Assembly: GCA_016708265.1 (NCBI GenBank)
Contig: JADJGA010000006.1
Coordinates: 62,001-126,000 of the forward strand
Length of the DNA stretch: 64,000 nt
Source: Saprospiraceae bacterium
GTDB lineage: Bacteria; Bacteroidota; Bacteroidia; Chitinophagales; Saprospiraceae
Direction: 5' to 3'
Within the stretch, counting starts at the first letter, position 1. Every line of letters starts with the position of its first letter. The translations under genes and the position numbers were made by a program. Positions 19,255-28,159 of this stretch are shown here, piece by piece. Below the pieces are notes generated by a model. That model did not search any database. It had not been told where the DNA came from and saw nothing but the letters and a program-made list of their open reading frames with translations.

Positions 19255-19338
19255 TTCAGCAAATTAAACTAATATGCATTTCTTTTATATCGATTTGATA
19301 AATATTATGTGCTTTTTAAACACTCTCTTACCAATATT

Positions 19339-19355
19339 TAGCTCCTGTGGAGCTA
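19339..19355. repeat. Small palindromic element TAGCTCC-TGT-GGAGCTA
   Basis: A perfect 7-bp stem with a 3-base loop, preceded by ACCAATATT. This arrangement resembles palindromic units I recall as dispersed in Bacteroidota intergenic DNA. The rest of the 385-base gap (19059-19443) holds no gene. It has no T run, so it is not an obvious terminator. Confidence 0.35.
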
Positions 19356-19418
19356 GTGCCATAGTAGTTTCCAGAATTCAAAATTTTCGGCAATAGTTTT
19401 TTATTCGCATTTTTTTCT

Positions 19419-19426
19419 TAATTTTG
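19419..19426 (+). promoter_or_regulatory. Candidate -7 element for the M1 aminopeptidase gene
   Basis: TAATTTTG matches TAnnTTTG and ends 17 bases before the ATG at 19444, predicting a leader of about 14 bases. The upstream -33 word is poor (T-rich only). Confidence 0.4.
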
Positions 19427-19443
19427 ATTTCTTATTTTTAGGT

Positions 19444-21408
19444 ATGGAAAGATTTTTTGTGAACAAAAATTTTAATTTGATAAGTAATCTGGCTTGTTTG
19501 TTTCTCCTATTTACAATCAACTCTTTTATTTATTCTCAGGAAATTGAAAAAGATGTCAGATTGCTTCAAAAGGAACATGCTTCATTTACGGAGTTGAGAT
19601 CAACAGATGCATTGACCTCAAATTACGACATTAATTATCACCGTCTGGAATTAACTGTCGATCCTGCTATCAGGGAAATAAACAAAGGTATGGTATGTAC
19701 CTATTTCAAGCCACTTTCTCCAGGATTCAATACTATTTACTTTGATTTCAGGAGCAACATGACTGTTGATTCTGTAGTTTATAATGAAAATCTTCTTGCT
19801 CATACTTTTAATTCTTCAATTTCACTAAAGATAGATTTTCCATCCATTTTGCCTGTTGGTATTTTAGACTCAATCAAGATCTATTATAAGGGAGAACCTG
19901 TTTATGACGGTTTTGGTTCATTCGCTACCGGTCTAACACCGTGTACTCAAAGCAATTATAGAAATGTTATGTGGACTTTATCAGAACCATTTGGGTCAAA
20001 GACCTGGTGGCCATGCAAAGAGACACTTGACGATAAGGCTGATTCTCTCGATATGATCGTTACCTGTCCATCACCATACAGGGTTGGAAGCAACGGATTG
20101 CTTATATCAGAGACAACAGCAAACGGAAAGGTCACTTATTTCTGGAAGCACCGGTATGCGATTCCTGCTTATCTTGTAGCCTTTGCTGTTGCTGATTATT
20201 CGGTTTATACAGACAAAGTACCTGTTCCCGGCAGTCCCGGAGATACAATCAATGTTTTGAATTATATTTATCCATGTAATTTGGCTAATGCACAGGGTCA
20301 AACACCGTTAATGACTCCGATGTTTCAGTATTTTATCGAGAAATTTGGTCCTTATCCATACGAAGATGAAAAATATGGTCATGCACAATGTGGTTTTGGA
20401 GGAGGAATGGAACATTCTACTATGAGTTTTATGGGTGGGTTCAGTAAAATGCTGATGGGTCATGAACTCGCACATCAGTGGTTTGGGGATAAGATCACCT
20501 GTGGTACTTGGAATGACATATGGCTGAATGAGGGATTCGCTACTTATCTCGAAGGACTTACCTGCGAACAGGGCTTAGGAGACCAGACTTGGATTAACTG
20601 GAAATCAGGGAAAATCAATAATGTGACCAGCAATAACTATGGATCTACCTATGTATATGATATTAGTAGTGTTTCGAATATTTTTAATCAGAGACTTGTG
20701 TATAATAAGGGAGCTATGATTCTGCATATGCTTAGATGGAAATTCGGAGATGAAGATTTTTTTGAAGGTATGCTTAATTATATCACCGACCCTGAACTGG
20801 CATATGATTATGCAGTTACTTCAGATTTTAAAGAGCATATGGAGGCTGTGAGTGGGACAAACCTTACAGAATACTTGAACGATTGGCTTTACGGGCAAGG
20901 GTGGCCCAATTACAATGTTCAATGGTCTGTAGATAATACTTGTCAAAAAATATATGTTACTATCAATCAGACACACTCAGCGGGTCTGGGTACTTTTTTC
21001 GAAATGCCAGTACCTATTAAATTCTCAAATGGATCACAAAATGTTACAAAAGTGTTTCATCAAAATTCACCCGGTGATGTAAGTTTTGTTGAGCAGCTTG
21101 ATTTTGTTCCGACAACTGCTACTTTCGATCCTGACAAATGGCTTTGTGCAAAGAATACTACTACAAAAGTAAATTTCAATAATGAAAGATTATTAGTATG
21201 GACAGGAGCGGCGAATGATAATATTTGGCATAATAGCGATAACTGGGATTGCGGAGGAGTACCTGATGCAAATGATACTGTTATAGTTCCTGAAAATAAA
21301 ACATGTATGATTCTGCCAGGCATCTTAGGAGAATGCAAAAAAATAACAGTTGGAAATAACTCGCAGGTAATTTTGAGAGGTGATGCAATTTTAAATGTTC
21401 ACAAATGA
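19444..21408 (+). CDS. Secreted M1-family zinc aminopeptidase
   Basis: The 654-residue protein has a signal peptide (about 1-31, ending FIYS before Q), an M1-type N-terminal beta saddle, and the thermolysin-like catalytic domain. Zinc ligands are His340 and His344 in HELAH with catalytic Glu341, and Glu363 in WLNEGFATYLEG. GGGMEHST fills the place of the exopeptidase GAMEN motif. A family Tyr is expected near the VYNKGAMILHML segment. The enzyme should trim N-terminal residues from peptides outside the inner membrane. The last 60 residues (WTGAANDNIWHNSDNW, then repeated beta strands) form a small added domain of a type often found in large Bacteroidota surface proteins. No standard T9SS tail is seen, so its final location is uncertain. 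It converges on sbcC with a one-base gap. Confidence 0.9.
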   Translation: MERFFVNKNFNLISNLACLFLLFTINSFIYSQEIEKDVRLLQKEHASFTELRSTDALTSNYDINYHRLELTVDPAIREINKGMVCTYFKPLSPGFNTIYFDFRSNMTVDSVVYNENLLAHTFNSSISLKIDFPSILPVGILDSIKIYYKGEPVYDGFGSFATGLTPCTQSNYRNVMWTLSEPFGSKTWWPCKETLDDKADSLDMIVTCPSPYRVGSNGLLISETTANGKVTYFWKHRYAIPAYLVAFAVADYSVYTDKVPVPGSPGDTINVLNYIYPCNLANAQGQTPLMTPMFQYFIEKFGPYPYEDEKYGHAQCGFGGGMEHSTMSFMGGFSKMLMGHELAHQWFGDKITCGTWNDIWLNEGFATYLEGLTCEQGLGDQTWINWKSGKINNVTSNNYGSTYVYDISSVSNIFNQRLVYNKGAMILHMLRWKFGDEDFFEGMLNYITDPELAYDYAVTSDFKEHMEAVSGTNLTEYLNDWLYGQGWPNYNVQWSVDNTCQKIYVTINQTHSAGLGTFFEMPVPIKFSNGSQNVTKVFHQNSPGDVSFVEQLDFVPTTATFDPDKWLCAKNTTTKVNFNNERLLVWTGAANDNIWHNSDNWDCGGVPDANDTVIVPENKTCMILPGILGECKKITVGNNSQVILRGDAILNVHK

Positions 21409-21409
21409 G

Positions 21410-24400
21410 TTATATTTTCTCCCAGCTTTTGTTTATTATACTTCCGGTTTTTTCGTCATTTACTATTTCAAGGTATGCATTTATACCTTCTTTCAACTCA
21501 GTTACATGAGAGATAAGACCTACAATCCTGTTCTCCTTTCTGAGTGAAGTTATGGTATCAAATACGAGATTCAGTGATTCTTCATCCTGAGTACCAAAGC
21601 CTTCATCCAGAAAGAAAAAATTCTGTGAACTTTTATTTTGTTTCTGCACCACACCGGCAAGAGCAAGGGCAAGAGACAAGGAAACCTGAAATTGCTGACC
21701 TCCCGAGAGTGTTTTCACTATCCTTTTTTTCCCGTCATTCAGATAATCGATGATGCTGAACGAGTTATTCTGATTAAGTACAAGGCTTAATCTTCCCCGT
21801 GTCAGCCTGTGGAACCTTGAATTTGCGTAATTGACAAGTTCCTGTAGTCTGACGGTGGAAATGTAATTGACAAATCCACTGCCGGTAAATAATGCCCTCA
21901 TGGTTTTGAGATCGTCGAGCCTCAATTCCTTTTCGTACAATTGTTTTGTGAGATCGATTTTCACGATGAGTTTTGCAGTCCAGTCTTCAATTGTTTTTTG
22001 TAGTCCTCCTAACTTGTGCTGCAGATCTTCAATTTCAGTTTTTTTTAAATCAATTTTATTTTTTGTATCTTCAAATGCTATCAGATCAAATATTTTACCT
22101 ACAGTTTTTTTCTCAAGTATTTCCTTTTGACTTTTAAGAATTTCAAAATTGATTTTAAAATTATTTATCTCTGATTCAGTTTTTGTGATATCTAATTTTT
22201 TATCAAGAATGGATATTACCTCTGCCTCAGAACTAAAACCGTATTTTAACAGATCGTCTTTGATTTTTTTATCCAGTTGATCAATTTCCCTGTTTAATTG
22301 TGCGGCAGTTTTTTCTGTTTCTGTAATTTTTGTCCTGATCGCAGTTTCAGTTATTTCATTTGCTTTTAATTCTGATTCAGTGTGAGCAAATTGTGTGATT
22401 ATTTCAGAAATCCTGTTAGTAAGTTTTTCTTGTTTTTCTACTATATCTGTAACCGTAAATTTAATGTAGTCAGTGTAATTCATTATTTTTACCTGATTCA
22501 ATAATGTGTTTTTTTGTGATGTCAAACCATGAATTTCGTTTTTTAGGGAATATTGAGATTTTTGTAAAGAGTCTTTTTCAATTAATTTTTCATCTTTCAG
22601 TTTTATTAATTTTTCCTGTTCGGCTCTGAACTTCTTTACCTCGGAATTTTTAAAACTGGCATTATCAAATTCTTCCATAACAGCTTTTTTGTTTTCAGGA
22701 GAAAAGTTTTGCCATCTGAACTGATTTAAATGCAATGAAAGTTCTGTTTGCTTTTCTTTCAATGAATTTGAAAGATCTTCAATATTTTTAAGTTGGTTGC
22801 TGATATCAGAATTTATTGATTTAAGAGTATTCGTTTTAGAACCGATATTTTTGATGATTTCCTCACCTTTGTTTATCCTTGTAAGCAATTGGTTGATTTC
22901 AGTTTCTACATTTTCGTTTTTAAGGGGATGAGGATGAGAGAGCGAACCACAAACAGGGCAAGGTTTACCTTCAGTCAGGTCACTGGAAAATTCCCTGAGT
23001 TTAAGTTTTACTGCCAGGTTTTCCTTTTCAACCGATAATTGTTTGAGCCCTTCGGAAAACATTATCACTTTGGAATCCAGATATTGAATTATGGAATTTA
23101 AGTCCGGATCATCAGGAATTTTAAGATCTTTCAGTTCCTCAGACCTAAGCTCATTACTTTTTTGGTCATGCAGAATCAAAAGATTTTCATTTTTTCCCTT
23201 AAGATTGTTTTGGAGCTCGGCTATAATATTTTTTTTGAATTCCGTTTGCAGGAACCATTCCTTTATTTGCGACAGTACAGATATGTCTGGGATTTCCAAT
23301 TCTTTAGCTGAAATTGTTTCCCTGAGTTCTGAGATTGTTTTTTCGGTGTTTTCAATGTCAGATCTTATTTGGCTCAGTGAAGTTTCATTAAGTTTCAATC
23401 CGGATTCAGCTTCAATTAAAGCAAAGTTTATTTTATTGACTGATGCAATTTTTCCCAGTTCTTCACTTTGAGTTTTCAGGGCATCAATATTGTCATGATC
23501 TTTTCTTTGTTCTTCGAGGGATATTTTCAGTTTTTTTTTTATTTCAATATTTTTCAAATGACTCACATTGAGTTCTTTCAGTTCATTTGTTGATATATCA
23601 ATTTTATGCGAGGTCTTTGATTTTTCCTCAATTGATGATTTAAAATTAAGGTGGCAAGTCCTGAATGATTTGAGTTCATTTTCAAGGGATTCCATTTTCG
23701 GTTTGCTGATAAGTAGTTCATTGAATTTTTCTTCAGTTTTTTTCAGTTCTTCAAGCAAAGTTCTCGTTTCATTAAAAATCAGGAATTCTTTGTTAAGAGA
23801 GATCAATTCTGTTTCGAGGCCAGTTTTGATATTTATAATTGTCTCTGCTTCTTTTTTTCTTTCTACGATTGAATCCTGATTGATCTCAATTAGTCCTTCA
23901 AGTTTGCCATTCAGGTTTGACATCTCCAGTTCGGTTTGATTTTCAAGCAGTTTTACTTTTCCCAGCAGATCGTATTTTTCCAGGTTGAAAATTTCCTTTA
24001 GCATTCTTGTCCTGTCAGCATCTCCCAGATGAATGAATTCCATGAATTTATTCTGTGGTATTATTATTGTTCTTTTGAAATTGTCGTAACTTAAGCCTAA
24101 TATTATTTCAGCATCCAGATTTTCATCAGGCATCCATACACCGCTTATCCATTTGTATCTTGATTTATCAAGACTGACATCATCAAAATTTTTTGAATTT
24201 CTTTTTCCTTTTACCACAAATCTATATCTTTCATTATTCTCTGCTTCAAATTCAAAATCTATCAGAAGGGTATTGGATCTGAGGTTCATCAAATTGTAAC
24301 TCACCCCATCAGATTTATTCAGCCTTTCCATTTTTCCATAAAGTGCAAATGAAATAGCCTCGGGAATAGTTGATTTTCCACTTCCTACACTTCCGAAAAT

Positions 24401-24496
24401 GCCAAATGTTTTAGCTGTGATCAGATTTTCAAAATCAATGGTTTGGATATTTTGGTATGAATTCACACCCTGAATTGTTAATCTTACAGGTAACAT
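21410..24496 (-). CDS. sbcC: SbcC-like exonuclease ATPase subunit (Rad50-type SMC)
   Basis: The 1028-residue protein has an N-terminal ATPase half with Walker A G35-SVGSGKST (35-43), long charged coiled coils, and a zinc hook C513-P-V-C516. The C-terminal half carries the ABC signature LSGGQ (930-934) and Walker B FFFLDEGFG. This is the full SbcC/Rad50 plan. With the SbcD nuclease it cleaves DNA hairpins and processes double-strand ends in the cytoplasm. No sbcD gene is next to it: the upstream gap opens onto a divergent DUF1015 gene and the downstream gene is a convergent aminopeptidase. The nuclease subunit must therefore lie elsewhere. A TAACTTTG word at 24529-24536 (minus strand) is a candidate -7 element. 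Confidence 0.9.
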   Translation of the reverse strand: MLPVRLTIQGVNSYQNIQTIDFENLITAKTFGIFGSVGSGKSTIPEAISFALYGKMERLNKSDGVSYNLMNLRSNTLLIDFEFEAENNERYRFVVKGKRNSKNFDDVSLDKSRYKWISGVWMPDENLDAEIILGLSYDNFKRTIIIPQNKFMEFIHLGDADRTRMLKEIFNLEKYDLLGKVKLLENQTELEMSNLNGKLEGLIEINQDSIVERKKEAETIINIKTGLETELISLNKEFLIFNETRTLLEELKKTEEKFNELLISKPKMESLENELKSFRTCHLNFKSSIEEKSKTSHKIDISTNELKELNVSHLKNIEIKKKLKISLEEQRKDHDNIDALKTQSEELGKIASVNKINFALIEAESGLKLNETSLSQIRSDIENTEKTISELRETISAKELEIPDISVLSQIKEWFLQTEFKKNIIAELQNNLKGKNENLLILHDQKSNELRSEELKDLKIPDDPDLNSIIQYLDSKVIMFSEGLKQLSVEKENLAVKLKLREFSSDLTEGKPCPVCGSLSHPHPLKNENVETEINQLLTRINKGEEIIKNIGSKTNTLKSINSDISNQLKNIEDLSNSLKEKQTELSLHLNQFRWQNFSPENKKAVMEEFDNASFKNSEVKKFRAEQEKLIKLKDEKLIEKDSLQKSQYSLKNEIHGLTSQKNTLLNQVKIMNYTDYIKFTVTDIVEKQEKLTNRISEIITQFAHTESELKANEITETAIRTKITETEKTAAQLNREIDQLDKKIKDDLLKYGFSSEAEVISILDKKLDITKTESEINNFKINFEILKSQKEILEKKTVGKIFDLIAFEDTKNKIDLKKTEIEDLQHKLGGLQKTIEDWTAKLIVKIDLTKQLYEKELRLDDLKTMRALFTGSGFVNYISTVRLQELVNYANSRFHRLTRGRLSLVLNQNNSFSIIDYLNDGKKRIVKTLSGGQQFQVSLSLALALAGVVQKQNKSSQNFFFLDEGFGTQDEESLNLVFDTITSLRKENRIVGLISHVTELKEGINAYLEIVNDEKTGSIINKSWEKI

Positions 24497-24660
24497 GTTT
24501 ATGTGTTTGTATTCCGTTTTTACAAAATCAAAGTTATCATATTTAACATAAAGATAAATAAAGTTTTCAAATTGGAAATTATTCTGAAAAATTAAGATTT
24601 ATTCCTAATATTGCAGACTTGTTTTTATTTTATTACAAATCATTAACTTATACAGAATTT

Positions 24661-25914
24661 ATGGCAAAGATCAAACCATTTAAAGGGATACGACCCCCGT
24701 CAGATTTAATAGAAAAAGTAGCTTGTCTTCCTTACGATGTAATGAACTCTGAAGAAGCCAGAAAAATGGCAGAAGGAAATCCATACTCACTTTTGCATAT
24801 AACCAAGGCAGAAATTGATTTTCCGGCCGGGTTTGATGAGCATAGCGAAGAAGTTTACAGCAGATCAAGGGAAAATTTCATAAAATTCCAAAGAGAAGAA
24901 GTATTGCTTCAGGATAAAGATGAGTGTTATTATATATATGGTCAGACCATGGAAGGCAGGACACAGTATGGGCTGGTTGCTGTAGCTAATGTCGATGATT
25001 ACCTCAACGGAATAATAAAAAAGCATGAGCTGACAAGACCCGATAAAGAGGAAGACAGGATGATAAATATAAGGTACAATAATGCAAATATAGAACCTGT
25101 ATTTTTTGCCTTCCCGAAAAATCCTTCACTTGATTTGATAATGAATGATACTATCAAAAATAAGAAGGCTGATTATAATTTTGTTGCCGGGGATAATATC
25201 GGCCATCACTTTTGGGTGATTAATGATGTAAATACAATCAATTCAATCACAGAGATATTTGAAAAAGAAATACCTTTCACTTATGTAGCTGATGGTCATC
25301 ACAGAACTGCAGCTGCTGCAAGGATCGGAATTGAAAAAAGATCTGAGAATCCGGATTTTACTGGAGAGGAGGAATTCAATTATTTCCTGGCAGTTCATTT
25401 TCCTGATGATCAGCTTGCCATCATGGACTATAACAGGGTAGTAAAAGACCTTAACGGGCTGGACAAACAGCAGTTTTTAAAACGGATTGAAGATAAATTT
25501 GAAATTGTCAATAAGAGCAAAGATATTTTAAAACCCGGAAAACTTCATCAGTTCAGTGTCTATTTGGACGGTGAATGGTATCTTATGAATGCAAAAAATG
25601 GAACTTTCAACGACAATGATCCGATAGAAATCCTTGATGTTACTGTCTTGACCAATAATGTTCTTGAGCCAATACTTGATATTCAGGATCTGAGGAGATC
25701 AAAGAGAATTGATTTCATTGGTGGTATAAGGGGATTGGGAGAATTGAAAAAAAGGGTTGACAGCGGTGAATGGGCAGTCGCATTTGCACTATATCCTGTT
25801 TCGATGAAACAATTGATAGATATAGCAGATTCAGGTAATATAATGCCACCCAAAACTACCTGGTTTGAACCAAAATTGCGTAGCGGACTGGTAATACATA
25901 GCCTGGAGGGTTAA
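24661..25914 (+). CDS. DUF1015-family protein
   Basis: The 417-residue protein starts at MAKIKPFKGIRP, the usual opening of DUF1015 proteins. The frame extends 14 codons upstream only to a TTG, and the ATG at 24661 is preferred. Hallmarks are the ACLPYDVMN segment near residue 20, GQTMEGRTQYGLVAV, and the conserved VADGHHRTAAA motif in the middle. A further RRSKRIDFIGG segment lies near the C-terminus. The family is widespread and cytoplasmic, and its function is not established; relatives often sit beside serine-biosynthesis or dehydrogenase genes, which is not the case here. It is divergent from sbcC. Confidence 0.85.
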   Translation: MAKIKPFKGIRPPSDLIEKVACLPYDVMNSEEARKMAEGNPYSLLHITKAEIDFPAGFDEHSEEVYSRSRENFIKFQREEVLLQDKDECYYIYGQTMEGRTQYGLVAVANVDDYLNGIIKKHELTRPDKEEDRMINIRYNNANIEPVFFAFPKNPSLDLIMNDTIKNKKADYNFVAGDNIGHHFWVINDVNTINSITEIFEKEIPFTYVADGHHRTAAAARIGIEKRSENPDFTGEEEFNYFLAVHFPDDQLAIMDYNRVVKDLNGLDKQQFLKRIEDKFEIVNKSKDILKPGKLHQFSVYLDGEWYLMNAKNGTFNDNDPIEILDVTVLTNNVLEPILDIQDLRRSKRIDFIGGIRGLGELKKRVDSGEWAVAFALYPVSMKQLIDIADSGNIMPPKTTWFEPKLRSGLVIHSLEG

Positions 25915-25954
25915 TATTTAATTTTATTAAATTTCAAAATAAACTGTGAAAAAA

Positions 25955-25985
25955 TTTGAAAGAAAAAAAAATATCTTTATGTTTG
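25955..25985 (+). promoter_or_regulatory. Well-formed promoter for the 26-30 kb envelope cluster
   Basis: TTTG (25955-25958), a 19-base spacer and TATGTTTG (25978-25985) match the Bacteroidota sigma-A pattern TTG-N19-TAnnTTTG. Predicted start near 25990, giving a leader of about 65 bases before the ATG at 26055. Confidence 0.65.
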
Positions 25986-26054
25986 TAAAGTAGTAATTCT
26001 AAAAGTTGGATTATTATAGTGTTTACTTTTTTTTTCATTAAACTTATTTGACCT

Positions 26055-26504
26055 ATGAAAAATTTATTTTTTACTTTATTATTGTTATTTAGTTTAGGAT
26101 TTAATGCTTTTGCCTCTGATGCAGACCTGTTTAAACTTGATTATAATGCTGTTCAGACAGAATTCACTGAGTTGAATCAGTTAGGTGATATGGTAGCTTC
26201 AAATCCAGAAATAACATACAGTTCTTTAGTTGAGACCAATGGTAATTTGGTTACATCTATCAATCTTGCTCCGGAATCTGCACTTCCAATGGGTTCTGGA
26301 AATCAGGTTTTAGGTATCCCATCGTTTTTATGGGGCTGTGTATTTAGTGTGGCAGGTTTATTAGTTGTTTATATTTCCACAGAGCAAGATAAAGAGGAAA
26401 CAAAAAAAGCATTTTATGGATGTTTAGCAAATGGAATTATATTATTTTGTGTACCTAATATATTATCATTAGCGGGTCTATTTGCATTACCATGGTTAAA
26501 TTAG
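26055..26504 (+). CDS. Small membrane protein of unknown function
   Basis: The 149-residue protein has a signal peptide (about 1-20, ending NAFA before S) and a 60-residue polar region. Two hydrophobic segments follow (about 85-107 and 122-147), separated by a charged turn (TEQDKEETKKAF). I do not recognise the family. It has its own good promoter and lies 130 bases before the LolA-like gene, so it either heads that cluster or is a separate unit. The two-segment hairpin resembles the membrane part of the two TPR proteins further on only in general character. Confidence 0.55.
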   Translation: MKNLFFTLLLLFSLGFNAFASDADLFKLDYNAVQTEFTELNQLGDMVASNPEITYSSLVETNGNLVTSINLAPESALPMGSGNQVLGIPSFLWGCVFSVAGLLVVYISTEQDKEETKKAFYGCLANGIILFCVPNILSLAGLFALPWLN

Positions 26505-26640
26505 TATAATAAAATTATTAAGTATAATTTACAACTTAAAAAGATGCTTTTTGATTGTTTTTTATCAAAAGAGTATTATTTAGTATATAATATTCACTAA
26601 TTTATATGTAGTGATGACAATTTCAAAACTTTAGTTGATT

Positions 26641-27318
26641 GTGAACAGAGTATTTTTATTATTTTTTATATTTTCATTTTGCTTTCCCCTGTTTTCCCAG
26701 AATTTTTTCAGAATTAAAACTGATTTCACAATAAAGGCTAAAACTCCGACTGGTCAGCAACAACTAACAGTTGGAAAAATATATTATGACAAAAACATAA
26801 AGCAAATTGTGTATGACATCAGTTTTCCGGAAAAGGAAATTTGGGTTCAGAAAGATACTACCTTATTTAAAATAGTCAATTCAAAAATTGTAAGTAAACA
26901 AAATATTCCCAATATGGTAGAATTTACAATTTATCACCTTGTTTTGAATGGTAAATTGGCTGATTATGGTTTAAAAAATACTAATTTTAAGTTAAAAAAG
27001 GTAGAAAAAGTTGAAAAGAGTATTATTTCAACATGGGAACCTCCTTCAGAATTTAAAAAGGTGATTGGTGATATTTTGATGATGAATGAAAATCAACAAC
27101 TTACCGGGATTGTCTTCAAGAATATTAAAGACGAAGTAGTAAGCAAACAGTTTTTCAGGAATTATGTCAGGATTAAAGGGCTGTCTTTCCCGATGGAATT
27201 AATAAAAGAAAATTATATAAATGGTAAAAGAATTTATGAGATCACCACTTTTAGTAATGTAATTGTAAATGATTATTCATCCAATAAATATGACTATAAA
27301 ATTCCTAAAGGTAAATAG
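26641..27318 (+). CDS. LolA-like periplasmic lipoprotein-carrier family protein
   Basis: The product (225 residues from the GTG at 26641; a TTG at 26635 would add two) has a signal peptide (MNRVF to PLFS before Q). Strands of the LolA/LolB-type open beta barrel follow: FFRIKTDFTIKAK, QLTVGKIYYDK, IVYDISFPEKEIWVQKD, and a late GIVFKNIKDEVVSKQFFRNY. LolA proteins carry lipoproteins across the periplasm. Many Bacteroidota have several LolA-like paralogues of unknown cargo. No ATG fits the start. Its stop is followed after one base by a possible TTG start of the next gene, indicating coupling. The call rests on strand pattern, not on an invariant motif. Confidence 0.55.
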   Translation: MNRVFLLFFIFSFCFPLFSQNFFRIKTDFTIKAKTPTGQQQLTVGKIYYDKNIKQIVYDISFPEKEIWVQKDTTLFKIVNSKIVSKQNIPNMVEFTIYHLVLNGKLADYGLKNTNFKLKKVEKVEKSIISTWEPPSEFKKVIGDILMMNENQQLTGIVFKNIKDEVVSKQFFRNYVRIKGLSFPMELIKENYINGKRIYEITTFSNVIVNDYSSNKYDYKIPKGK

Positions 27319-28159
27319 CTTGAGATTTTTACAAGTTTTATTTTTCCTGAATTTTTTAATTTTCAACAATGATTTGCTGGGTCAGGATATATATAGTTTT
27401 GATAATAGTAAAAAATATGCTGAATTTTTGCTTTCTTCGAGTCAATTTAAATTTGCTTCAGAAGAATTTGAGAGGTTAGTCTTTATGGACTCGACTGATT
27501 CTGACCTTAAGTACAAATTAATATATGCTTACCGCAAATCAGGTGAAAACGAAACAGGTATAAGTCGACTAAAAGATCTTAGCAGAGGGCAATTTAGTAC
27601 AATGCCTCAAAATCTTTCTGTTGAGTATCTTTATTTGCTTTTAAATACAGGCAAAATAATCGAAGCTGATGTTTTCTTGAAAGATAATCTGACTTTAAGC
27701 AATTTGAATAAATCTGTATTTAAAACTTGCAATCTCTTTCTGGCAGAAAATTTTCGCGAAGCAAATTCTTATGTGAAATATGCTAATGAAAACATTCATG
27801 ATTTTCCTGGAGAATTATCATTTATTTCAGCACATTCCGAAAAAATACGATTTAAAAGCCCGCTAATCGCTGCCGGCTTATCTGCAATTGTGCCAGGAAC
27901 AGGAAAGGCTTATACTGGAAATTATGTAGATGGACTTATCTCACTCCTCTTTGTTGCCGGCAATACCTGGCAGTCTTATAAAGGCTTTAGCAGAAATGGA
28001 ATTGAAAGTGTATCAGGCTGGATATTTGGAGGAATTTCACTTGGATTTTATGTTGGTAATATATATGGTTCGGCCAAAGCAGCAAAAAGATATAATAAAA
28101 TGAAAGTAAATGAAACAAAGAATCAGATATATAATTTTTTGTACAATTATTCTTATTAA
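27290..28159 (+). CDS. TPR-like protein with C-terminal membrane domain (member 1)
   Basis: About 289 residues from the ATG at 27290, which overlaps the LolA-like gene by 29 bases. A TTG at 27320, one base past that gene's stop, is an alternative start. A hydrophobic leader ends DLLGQ before D. A helical repeat region with TPR character follows (KYAEFLLSSSQFKFASEEFERLV). The C-terminal 90 residues begin LSAIVPGTGKAYTGNYVDGLISLLF, a pattern of the I-x-P-G-x-G-x-x-Y-x-G-x(3)-D-G type followed by two or three membrane segments (DUF5683-like, by recollection). The next gene has the same design. Probably anchored in a membrane with the TPR part free to bind partners. Confidence 0.6.
   Translation: MTIKFLKVNSLRFLQVLFFLNFLIFNNDLLGQDIYSFDNSKKYAEFLLSSSQFKFASEEFERLVFMDSTDSDLKYKLIYAYRKSGENETGISRLKDLSRGQFSTMPQNLSVEYLYLLLNTGKIIEADVFLKDNLTLSNLNKSVFKTCNLFLAENFREANSYVKYANENIHDFPGELSFISAHSEKIRFKSPLIAAGLSAIVPGTGKAYTGNYVDGLISLLFVAGNTWQSYKGFSRNGIESVSGWIFGGISLGFYVGNIYGSAKAAKRYNKMKVNETKNQIYNFLYNYSY

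Noticed and set aside
23091..23471. 126-codon + strand frame inside sbcC
   Set aside because: Ser/Phe-rich antisense of the coiled coil; a by-product of Lys/Glu codons read backwards.
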